Below are positions 23,413-33,064 of a stretch of 64,000 bases of DNA, piece by piece. Both the position numbers and the translations under genes were made by a program. The stretch lies in contig WHVD01000124.1 in assembly GCA_015178975.1 (NCBI GenBank), forward strand, positions 124,001 through 188,000, written 5' to 3'. Numbering within the stretch: the first letter of the stretch is position 1; the number at the start of each line of letters is the position of its first letter. The notes beneath the pieces were generated by a model. It was not told the DNA's origin. It searched no databases and saw only the letters and a list, made by a program, of their open reading frames with translations. This DNA comes from Hysterangium stoloniferum (Eukaryota > Basidiomycota > Agaricomycetes > Hysterangiales > Hysterangiaceae).

Positions 23413-26168
23413 TGTTAGGATACACACACAGGCTGGGTCTCTGGAGAAACCCGCGGGATATCCGGTAGGACTTGGCTTCAGCTTATAGGCTGCGCCCTCA
23501 CTAGATCGTGTTGTCCAATTTCAAACAGGTGGACGGGAATCCCGGGGAGTCCGGGCAGGGGTCGTGGGTCGTAGGTCGTAGGTCGGAGGTCGTGAGTCGA
23601 GATAGTCGAGAGAGATAGATGCGCCGGAGCCCGTGGGCTCCGACTAGTGTGAGCGGTCTGATAAGAGTAGGGTTTTTAGAGTGGAAAATATATTAGATTA
23701 CTGGGGGGAATCTAAGCTAATTTTCTGACTGGATTGTATGTACAACATCTTCCAGTTTATATAGACCATGGAGTGAATGACATACCAAATCCAGTAATAA
23801 CGAAACGAAACTAACAAAACATAAAACGGGAATAGTAAACACCAAATTGGTGTTAGGAATGGAACGGAACGGAGCGGAGTCCGAATCGTGACAAAGCATA
23901 ACCCATAACGTGAAATGGAGTGGGAGCGGAGTCCTAAATCATGACAGGTCATTTGACTAAAACGGGAACAGGGCTCGATTAGAGCGGTGACGGGATTCTA
24001 AGTGGGATCCGGTGACTGATGTGTGGGACGAAGACGGACATAGACAGAGACGGGGTCCGGGGGAAGTCCGGTGACTGATATGTGTCTTAATGAGGTTGAA
24101 TGTAACTAGTCTTGATGTAACGGAGTCCGGGCGGGAAATCCTATAAACAGACGATTGGTGCTTGTAGCACGTGGGGGCGTATGGGTTAGTGCCCGGAGTC
24201 CGGCTGTAATGTATTAGCCTTATTTTAATATTATTTTCTGGAAAAAGGAGTCCAATGCTCTATCAAAGTGTGCAAATACTCAATTCACTACAAGGTAAAA
24301 TAATTTAAGTATTTGATATTAATCAGTGGCAGCCTAAATAGACTTAGAACCCCTGAAGTCAAGAGTTTACTTGAATATATGCACCCTACTTCGCAAAGAA
24401 GGTTTTGAGAGCTGCTTGTGCAAGCTTGTTCTTTTTCTGTGATAACAACTACTAAAATAAGAATAACAATTTACTGATTCCAAAGCTAGATTTAACTTCA
24501 ATGCTAGCTAGTTTATATATATTTTATACTATTTGTCAAACAGTAAAAATATTTATAAACGGGTCAAAGATTAGATATAGAATAAAACACTATTTGGCTA
24601 ATATATGCTTTATTTACACTAACCTACAAGGTCTACTGTGATATTAACTTATCAGGATCTTAATGTAGTCTTAAGGATTCTGCAAGGATATTCTCAGTAT
24701 TTGTTTATGTGAATATGCTTTACTGATTCACAATGAATGAACAATAGAACAAGGATTATTTGTAATGCAATAAACAGTCAAATTACTCAACTAGAGGTGA
24801 CTGAAGTCTTAAACTACAAATAAAATGTAAGGAAAACTAATAATCAGTACTCAATTAAGAGATGACTATAGTATGAGATTATTTATATATTATTAGTTGA
24901 TAACCAACAGATCTAACTGAAGTGGAAATAATATATAAAAGATAGCCAACTATTCAATTAAGAAGTGGCAAGGGGGAACAAAAGTCAACAACTCAGATTG
25001 AGGTGACAGGGGAACAGCAGATCAGTCAACAGCTCAGATTGAGGTGACAAGGGATCTGATTGGGCCAACAACTCTGATAGAGGTGGCAAGGGTTTCCAAC
25101 AGCTCAGATAGAGGTGGAATGAAATGTCCAACTGCCCAGATAGGGGTGGAGTAGCCTGCTTGCTGCAGTGACACACACAGATGTGGTGAGATGATATGAT
25201 AATATGATTGATTGGTTCTTTTATTCAAGGCTGGAGCTGAGCTCCTTATATACATTTTAGTCTGAGACATTTAGAAGATTCTAGAAGATTTAATGATGTC
25301 ATTCTGGGAGGAGTGATGTCATTTAGAATTTTCTAGAGCATTGTGGAAGGTTCTAACTACTTCTAAGACACTATAGAATATTCTTGGCATAATGGAACAT
25401 TGTAGAATTTTATAGAATATTCTACAATATTCTATCTAATATTAGTACCTATTAACTAATGTTCCATTGGAAGCCACTGGAATGTTCCAGAGAGTTTCCT
25501 GTTTTTGTTGCAGTAGCATATATGATGACATAATGCTCTCGCGCCTGTGCGCGCGCATGACACCCTTCGCGTCTTGTGACTGTCACGCGTTGTGACAGTT
25601 GCGCGCCTTTGTGACCGTCGCGCGCCTCTGTGACCATCGCGCGCCCTTGTGACAACTGTCACCTGTTATGACGGTTGTCACTCGTTGTGACGATTTTCCC
25701 GCGCGCCGTGTAATAAACGCCAGGCCGGTTTTATATTATTATATAATTATTATATTTACTTTTAGTTAGTTATAAATATAATATTTTATTATAATAATAT
25801 AAAAATATATATATATTTCGCCTTGATAATGCGTGAGTATTTCAAATCGCGTTTTGTCGGCGTCGGAGTTTGAAATATCATGTGAATGTCACATGATTAC
25901 TCGCGCGTTGTGAATAAGCGCTGAGTCGCCGACATATTAATCAAAAAAGAATAAAAAGTAGAAATTCAATAATTTGCTCAATTTATTAGATAAAAATACA
26001 AAATAAATTGTATAAATTCAAGATAAATCAAACAAATATTGTACAATTTAATCGTCGCAATATAATTACATTTGAATATTTGTTTTCGCAATTTGTTAGG
26101 GGAAATTGTTTAAAAATTGGATAAAACTTAGAAATACATAACACCGGCGGGATTGTCCGGTCGTAACA
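23413..26168. mobile_element. Solo LTR, family A (copy A1), interrupted by LTR B1
   Basis: The ends are TGTTAGGATA and CGGTCGTAACA, flanked on both sides by CCATG (23408-23412 and 26169-26173), a perfect 5-bp target-site duplication. Without the nested B1 the LTR is about 812 bp, matching copy A2 (814 bp). No internal retroelement region is attached, so this is a solo LTR left by LTR-LTR recombination. It is the most CpG-rich copy of family A in the window and so is probably the youngest or least methylated. Confidence 0.9.
24205..26143 (-). mobile_element. Solo LTR, family B (copy B1), nested in LTR A1
   Basis: 1,939 bp, ends TGTAATGTAT and ATACATAACA, flanked by CCGGC on both sides (24200-24204 and 26144-26148). 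The flank is A1 sequence, so B1 landed after A1. Sense direction is taken as minus because the TATA-like TATATAAGG (complement, near 25250) and the promoter-like cluster upstream of it read that way. It holds three units of the 19-bp minisatellite near 25582-25650. Confidence 0.92.
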
Positions 26169-26291
26169 CCATGTGACACAATGTGTCAATATCATAACCA
26201 ATTACAGTCAGGATACATACATCACACACCCTCTTCTTCCTGCTTCCTGCTTCCATTCTCAACCAATATCCTCTAGCTCAATCAACCTGCC

Positions 26292-26959
26292 TGTTACGAC
26301 TGTGCTGCAACCCTTCGCACACTGACAGTAACCGATGGTATATCATTGTAGTTATCCTTCTTCAATCAAGGCGATATCTCGGAGGCCGTCGGTCCCCCGA
26401 CGCTGATGTATGCTTTCTGGTCGATCAAACCCGACTACGCCTTTCTGTCTGGTTATGCTTTGATATGTCCCTTTCATTATGTTGATCCGTTCCACTCTAT
26501 GTTTCACATATGCCTATCTATATTTGTAGTCCTCAAACTATTTCCTTTTATTGTAATTTCGCTCTCGGTTATCATCAGCCTCCGAACTAATCATAAACTT
26601 CCCGTTCCTAGTCAAGCTTATTGTTAATGCCGTTTTCTGCCCTTCTCCCCATTAGTAGTTTCTAGATGCCTGTTACTTGTATATGAACCCGCTGTAGTTG
26701 TAGTTACTAGGCAATCAGAATATCAACTCAGAATACCCTCATACATCTGTAACAGTCTCATACTAAGAATCCCCCCATCCGCCTTCACGTGTGCTCGTCC
26801 ACTCTCGGCCCTGACCCCTGGCCCGACACTCGACTTGTCTTTCGGTCCCGATCGGTAACTCCCCGAAAGGAACTCTTTAAGACTAGTCTACGCCAGTCCG
26901 AAATCTAAGGACACCCTACGGATATTTGCGAGGGTATCAGTTAGTTTTAGTTCTTAACA
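26292..26959 (-). mobile_element. Solo LTR, family F (copy F3), inverted
   Basis: 668 bp, ends TGTTACGACT and AGTTCTTAACA, flanked by CTGCC on both sides (26287-26291 and 26960-26964). It is the reverse complement of copies F1 and F2. It lies in non-repetitive-looking DNA that resumes at 26965. Confidence 0.9.
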
Positions 26960-27153
26960 CTGCCAAGCCTTCTCAAAGTGGTGGGAGATGACATTATCAG
27001 AGCCTATTGGACAAAAGTGAGTGTAAATATTTATGCCTTGGAGTGCAGACAACAGCTAAATTGACTATTAATTCTTTCAGTACTTCTCTACTGGTATTAT
27101 TGATGCATCTGGCAACTTTCTTTCCATCAAGAATGCTATAAATTGGGTGAATG
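26960..27153 (+). other. Possible exon-intron-exon fragment of an unidentified gene
   Basis: Sequence resuming after F3 reads KAFSKWWEM...IGQK. A 64-nt segment with good splice signals follows (27017-27080, GTGAGTG...CTTTCAG), then YFSTGIIDASGNFLSIKNAINWVN. The intron signals suggest a real host or transposon gene fragment interrupted by F3 and by the LTRs to the right. No family was recognised. Confidence 0.3.
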
Positions 27154-27165
27154 TGTTATGTATGA

Positions 27166-27979
27166 TGTTAGGGTACGTACACGGTGGGTTTCTGGAGAAA
27201 CCTGTGGAATATCCAGTAGGACTTGGCTTCAGCTTATAGGCTGCACCCTCGCGAGATTGTGTTGTCCAATTTCAGACAGGCAGATGGGAAACCCAGGGAG
27301 TCCAGGTGGAGGTCGTGGGTTGAGGGGTCATGGGTTGGAGGTCATGGGTCGAGATAAATAAGAGAGATAGATGTGCTGGAGCCCGTGGGCTCCAACTAGT
27401 GTAAGCGGTGTAATTCAAGTAGGAGTTTAGAGTGGAAAATGTATTAGATTACTGGGGGGAATCTAAGCCAATTTTTCTGACTGGATTGTATGTACAACAT
27501 CTGCCAGACTATATAGACCATGGAGTAAATGACATACCAAATCCAGTAATAATGAAACAAAACTAGCAAAACATAAAACGGGAATAGTAAACACCAAATT
27601 TGGTGTTAGGAACAGGACGGAATAGAGTGGAGTCCAAATCGTGACAAATCATAAACCATAATGGGAAATGGAGTGGGAGTGGAGTCTGAATCGTGACAGA
27701 TCATTTGACTAAAACAGGAATGGGGCTCAGTTAGAGGGTTGACAGGTATTCCAAGTGGGGTCCGGTGACTGATGCATGGGACAGAGTCAGACATATGTAG
27801 ACAGGGATGGAGTCCAGTGGGTATTCTGGTGACTGATACACGACGTAACGAGGTTGAACGTAGACAAGTCTGACATACGGAGTCCGGTGGGAATTCCGGT
27901 AAACTGACAATTGGTGCGTATAGGGCGTGGGTGTGTATAAGTTAGTGCCCAGAGTCCAGCAGGAATTCTGGTCATAACA
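27166..27979. mobile_element. Solo LTR, family A (copy A2)
   Basis: 814 bp, ends TGTTAGGGTACG and TGGTCATAACA, with the perfect 5-bp duplication TATGA at 27161-27165 and 27980-27984. It is inserted near the end of a related inverted LTR (family H), which resumes at 27980. It is CpG-poor compared with A1. Confidence 0.92.
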
Positions 27980-28140
27980 TATGACCAGAAAACCCACCAG
28001 GACCTGGACCCCATTCTATACATGCTGACCCTCTGTATCACATGAATGACACACTGGACATTCCAGACCCCTTTGTTCTCAATCTGTCAGGGTACTGAAT
28101 ATTTTACCCTGTTATTTTATTTTAATATTTTAGTAATGTA
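27980..28140 (-). repeat. Fragment of an inverted A/H-type LTR
   Basis: The start TGACCAGAAAACC...CTCCAGACCCC-like text matches sequences at 50638 and 50709, and resembles the reverse complement of the family A terminus. The LTR has been split by A2, a minisatellite, I1 and the Tc1 fold-back. Its other end may lie near 30985. Confidence 0.45.
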
Positions 28141-28159
28141 AGGGTACCACAATTTCTGT

Positions 28160-28970
28160 GTTATGCATGACTGATGCATGATTGATGCTGTGCTATGCAT
28201 GACTGATGCTGTGCTATGCATGTGCTGTGCTATACATGACTGATACTGTGCTATGTGTGAAGAGTGGTGGAAGTTCTAACTGTTCTATATACGAAGAATA
28301 TCAACCGTTTAGGTATGTATGACACTGAGATGTATTGACTGTCTAAGTCTAATACAGGCCAAACACGTATTGACTACTTAGTTCAATACAGTTGAATGAA
28401 GTAGCTATCTAAAGTAGAATAGAGAGCTAGAACGAATAAAGAGAATTGACTGTTAAGTACAATTCTAGATGACTACTCAAGTGTAAAATAGAGTAACGAG
28501 AGAGCCAAGTGATAGAGTAGCATGGATGTAGTCCATGCAGATTGAGATAAAGATGGAGTTTCGACTGGTACAGTTCAAAACTCTGATTGCATAGATAGTT
28601 AAAGCCTGTCTGTGACGGTTGAGACGATACCCCAATCACAACTTACAGGACACAATTGGTGTCTTGGGTAAGTCATGGTTGTGGGGTAAAAAGTGTCTGA
28701 GTTTTAACTACAGGTGCTAGAATACATAAGTCTGGCGTGTATGCACCCACAAGAGTCGATGTACCACATACATAGGTCATTGAACTAATTATAAGTGTAT
28801 AATAAAATAGAGAGAAGGTAGAAATAATAAAGGAAATATAGTATGAGCTCATCCGACTATATTTCCTGAGTATATTTGGCCGTACCTCTCACACTATGCA
28901 TGACTGATGCATGACTGATGCTGTGCTATGCATGACTGATACTGTGATATCATGCTATGCTCTCAATAGT
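28160..28970. repeat. Minisatellite of GCATGACTGATGCTGTGCTAT units, split by LTR I1
   Basis: Units of about 21 bp recur at 28160-28255 and again at 28894-28960, on either side of LTR I1. Shortened variants are present. The two halves were one array before I1 landed. Confidence 0.8.
28256..28893. mobile_element. Solo LTR, family I (copy I1)
   Basis: 638 bp, ends TGTGAAGAGTGG and TACCTCTCACA, flanked by CTATG on both sides (28251-28255 and 28894-28898). It shares its first about 40 bp with families C and D, with the core TTCTATATACGAAGAA. Confidence 0.9.
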
Positions 28971-28971
28971 A

Positions 28972-30547
28972 CAGTAGGCAACAAAACCGTTCAGATGTTT
29001 CTTTGTTTTGAAAAGACCCTTTAGCATTAGCCCAAAATAAATTCTAAAAATTCTGAATAAATTATCATAGATGCTCTAATATCACAAAATGTTGATTACA
29101 TAACCATTATATCATATGTCCATTTATGGCAATGTTATAATAGGATTAATGAAACTTGTACATCCAAATGGTTTTGTTGCCTGTATTTTATAAACCCTAT
29201 ATACTAAACTAGTACTTGGTATACCCTCCCTTGGCCTTAATTACAGCTTCAACTCTTCTAGGCATACTTTTTACCAAGTTCTGACACACCTCTTTTTGGT
29301 ATCTTCTCCCATTCCACTTGACAGTGCTTCCAAAGCTCCTCCACTCCACTAGGTAGTGTGTTGTAGTCAGTTAGCATCCTTTTCAAGGGTTTAGATCTGG
29401 AGACTGTGCTGGTCATTGCATAACAGTATAGCCATGGTCATCAAACCACTTTTGAGCAGTTTTCTGGTATGCTTTGGCCCATTATCCTGCTGGAAGATGG
29501 TATCAGATGGAGTTTCTTTGTAAAACTCAAGGGATTGCTAAAGTTCATCCTCCAAGATGGAGCAGTAAAGCTGTGGATCCATCTTCCCTTCAATCCTAAT
29601 GGCATATCCAATGCCTTCCCAATGCATGCAACCACACATCATCACACTACCACCACCAAACCTCAATGATCCCTCCACCTGCCTATCGGTCAACCCCTCC
29701 CCCACCTTTTTCTACAACCACTTCCTTCCATCTGACCCAAGACAATTGATTTTGGTCTCATCAGAGAATACAACACTCTTCCAGACCTCCAGAGTGTACT
29801 CCTGATGTCTCTCTGCCCACTGTAGCCTCTCCCTCCTGTGAGGTGGAGGGAATATTGAAGTTTGATGGTGGTAGTGTGATGATGTGGGGTTGGATACATT
29901 GGGAAGGCATTGGATATGTCACTAGTATTGAAGGGAAGATGGATTCACAGGTTTACTGCTCCATCTTGGAGGATGAACTTCAGCAATCCCTTGAGTTTTA
30001 CAAAGACACTCCATCTGATACCATCTTCCAGCAGGATAATGGGCCAAAGCATACCAGAAAACTGCTCAAAAGTGGTTTGATGACCATGGCTATACTGTTA
30101 TGCAATGACCAGCACAGTCTCCAGATCTAAACCCTTGAAAAGGAGGCTAACTGAGTACAACACACTACCTAGTGGAGTGGAGGAGCTTTGGGAACACTGT
30201 CAAGTGGAATGGGAGAAGATACCAAAAGAGGTATATCAGAACTTGATAAAAAGTATGCCTAGAAGAGTTGAAGCTGTAATTAAGGCCAAGGGAGGGTATA
30301 CCAAGTACTAGTTTAGTATATAGGGTTTATAAAATACAGGCAACAAAACCGTTTGGATGTACAAGCTTCATTAATCCTATTATTACATTGCCATAAATGG
30401 ACATATGACATAATTTTATGTAATCAACATTTTGTGATATTAGAGCATCTATCATAATTTATTCAGAATCTTTAGAATTTATTTTGGGCTAATGCTAAAG
30501 GGTCTTTTCAAAACAAAGAAACATCCAAATGGTTTTGTTGCCTACTG
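28972..30547. mobile_element. Tc1/mariner-derived fold-back element
   Basis: 1,576 bp with ends CAGTAGGCAACAAAACC and its reverse complement, flanked by TA on both sides (28970-28971 and 30548-30549). The two halves are inverted copies: left arm about 28972-29680 and right arm about 29841-30547, roughly 700 bp each and about 95% alike by eye. A 160-bp loop separates them. Both arms encode the C-terminal half of a Tc1 transposase (GGSVMMWG, SILEDELQQSL, TIFQQDNGPKHT, then PDLNPLEK-like text). The loop adds the upstream VVFSDETKINCLGSDG on the minus strand only. The HTH-coding 5' half is absent, so no full transposase can be made. Within each arm a second, inward TIR-like motif lies about 215 bp from the end. 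Confidence 0.9.
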
Positions 30548-31045
30548 TATAAATACTTTACATGTACAGTAGTTAGCCTCAGTTTCAATCTCTTAGGAAT
30601 CCCACTAAAACAAGTGTGATCTCCCCTGTCATTGAGCTATCTCCTCTTCACTTCATCTTTCTATATTCTATCTTGTGTTTGGTAGCCTTGTTAGTGTTGC
30701 CCTAATACAATCCATCTTTGCCCATTTGACATCTGGTTTAGTTTACCACCATGTTTCCCTATTTGTTTGACATCTGGTTTATTGTCTTATTGTACTCTTG
30801 ATATGTCTTTTTGTATGTCTAAGTTAGTAGTACAATAATCTACTAGTCTATATAGTCCAGTAGTTATTTGTACATACAATCTGATCAGAATATCAACTTC
30901 GTTTCTACTTGTTTGTTGCTCCCTGCATATTCTTGGAACTCATGGGTTTCCTGTCCACTCCTGTTTGAAATTGGACAACACAGTCTGTGAAGAGTGGTGG
31001 AAGTTCTAACTGTTCTATATAGGAAGAATATCAACTGTTTAGGTA
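30548..31045 (-). repeat. Diverged inverted A/H-type LTR fragment, with a stub of LTR I
   Basis: Text from about 30830 to 30984 resembles the reverse complement of family A (TATATAGTCCAG, TGTACATACAATCTG, TTTGAAATTGGACAACA). It is followed at 30985 by the first about 60 bp of an I-type LTR (TGTGAAGAGTGGTGG). The remaining sequence, 30550-30830, has no recognised feature. Confidence 0.5.
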
Positions 31046-32427
31046 TGACATAACGATGGACCGGCTTCTGCTTCACAGAGAGTATGACTTAAAAATCAAC
31101 CTTGAAGAAGGTGCCCAGCCACCCCTTGGACATATTTACCCACTTTCCTCCATGGAACTTTCTGCAATCTGGGATTTCCTGGACGAATATTTATCTATGG
31201 ATTTTATCAGACCCTCTAAGTCTCCTTTTGGAGCACCTGTTCTGTTTGTCAAGAAGAAGGATGGATCCCTTAGACTATGCATTGATTTCAGAGGACTCAA
31301 TGCTATCACAAAAAAGGACAAGTGTTAAGAACTGAAAACTGACTAATGTCAGTGGCCGACAGGGACCGATCGGAAGGACTTGGCTTCAGCTTATGTGCTG
31401 TGCCCTCGCAAATATCCATAGGGTGTCCTTAGATTTCGGATGAGCGAAGACTAATCCTAAAGAGTTCCTTTCGGCGTGATACCGATTGGGACCGAAGGAC
31501 AAGTCGAGTGTCAGGCCAAGGGGTCGGGGCTGGGAGTGGGTGAGCGCACGTGAAGGTGGATGGGGGGATTCTTAGTATGAGACTGTTACAGACGTATGAG
31601 GGTATTCTGAGTTGATATTCTGATTGCCTAGTAACTACAACTACAGCAGGTTCATATACAAGTAACAGGCGTCTAGAAAATACTAACGGGGAGAAGGGCA
31701 GAAAACGGTATTAACAATAAGCTTGACTAGGAATGGGAAGTTTATGATTAGTTTGGAGGCCGATGATAACCGAGAGCGGAATTACGATAAAAGGAAATAG
31801 TTCGAGGACTACAAATATAGATAGACATATGTGAAACATAGGATAGAACAGATCAACATAATGAAAGGGATGTATCAAAAGTGTAACCAGACAATACGAG
31901 TATTTTGACGTGGGCGTAAACGGAGTTTGATCATCGCGAAAGCATATGTCAGCTTCGGGGGCCAATGGTTCCTGAAGTGGTGACTTGAAAACGTTGATAA
32001 GTGGCGATAACCTCGGGACTGATAGGGTTGCGACACGGTCGTAACAACAAGTATCCACTCCCACTTATATCTGACCTGCTCGATGCTCCATAGAATGCCC
32101 AGATTTATACCAAAATAGACCTTAAACTCGCCTACCATTTGGTCTGGATCTCTGCGGGAGATAAGTGGAAAACCACTTTCAGAACCTGTTATGGGGCCTT
32201 TGAGTGGTTGGTGATGCCCTTTGGACTCACCAATGCTCCATCTGTTTTTCAACATTTTATTAATGATATTTTCTGTGACATGCTTGGTGTATGTGTCATT
32301 GTTTACTCTTATCTACTCTGAGGACCCTGCAGAACATGACAAACAAGTCCATGAAGTTCTCCAGAGACTCAGACAACATGGTTTATTCACAAATGGTAAA
32401 AAATGTACTTTCAACATGGACTCTGTG
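31046..32427 (+). mobile_element. Ty3/Gypsy reverse transcriptase fragment (element J), interrupted by LTR F1
   Basis: The left part (31046-31322) reads as the RT entry region of Ty3/Gypsy elements ([21 protein letters not shown]). The right part (32047-32427) continues the RT core ([21 protein letters not shown]). Solo LTR F1 sits between the two parts. The element is a broken fossil: gag, protease, RNase H and integrase are missing, and it ends where LTR D3 begins. Confidence 0.88.
31323..32046 (+). mobile_element. Solo LTR, family F (copy F1), inside element J
   Basis: 724 bp, ends TGTTAAGAACTG and CACGGTCGTAACA, flanked by ACAAG on both sides (31318-31322 and 32047-32051). It contains the GGACTTGGCTTCAGCTTAT box shared with families A and G. 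Confidence 0.93.
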
Positions 32428-33064
32428 TGTGAAGAGTCGTTAGATTCTTACCGCTCAATATACGAAGAATAGTGTTTATTCAACTACTATTAGAAAGTAT
32501 TGACCGTTCAGTACAATACTGTAGATTGCTAGACTGACAGTACTAGCAAGGAGACACGCTACACGTCACAAGAGCAACTGCACAGTTGCTCTTGATGGCT
32601 AAAATGAGAGAACGAAGAGTTGACCTTTACGGTGCAACTCGTAGGAAAATGTAAATAGATAATCAACGAGAAGCCGAATATCTGAAGTAAAGAGATGATA
32701 GCGCGAGTCGACTATAGCGTCGATGAGTGCAAAGACCTTAGAGTGGAACTCGACCTTCGCGGTTCGAGTCCCAAGTATGTTAGGAGACTAGAGAACGCTA
32801 CCCTTATAGGTAGCTGAGATGTTACCCTTGACACCTCTCGCTATTCGACGTCTAGGTTGTTTACGAGGTGGTGTCTGCTGGGTAAAAGATGTCTCTCCTT
32901 TAGCGCCGAGAGCGCCCATAGATATACACAAGACTTCGAACTAAGAAATACAGGTATGCTCGAAAGATATAGAGAGTTAGGGAAAAAGAGTAAGAACTAA
33001 ATAATAAAATACTATAATATATGTATTATTCCACAGTCTAATCATGATATATGCATACTTCACA
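32428..33064. mobile_element. LTR, family D (copy D3)
   Basis: 637 bp, starting TGTGAAGAGTCG and ending GCATACTTCACA. The flanking five bases differ (CTGTG left, AATAA right), so the junctions are not from one simple insertion. The right side joins a truncated LTR B. It is in the same orientation as D2, the right-hand LTR of element K. Confidence 0.8.

Noticed and set aside
24985-25270. Small ORFs repeated at 24985, 40991 and 56607 as a conserved gene family
   Set aside because: They are copies of the degenerate tandem array in LTR B and share the LTR borders.
32755-32775. GGTTCGAGTCC, like a tRNA B box, in LTR D
   Set aside because: No A box at the right distance and no cloverleaf could be drawn; other D copies have lost the motif.
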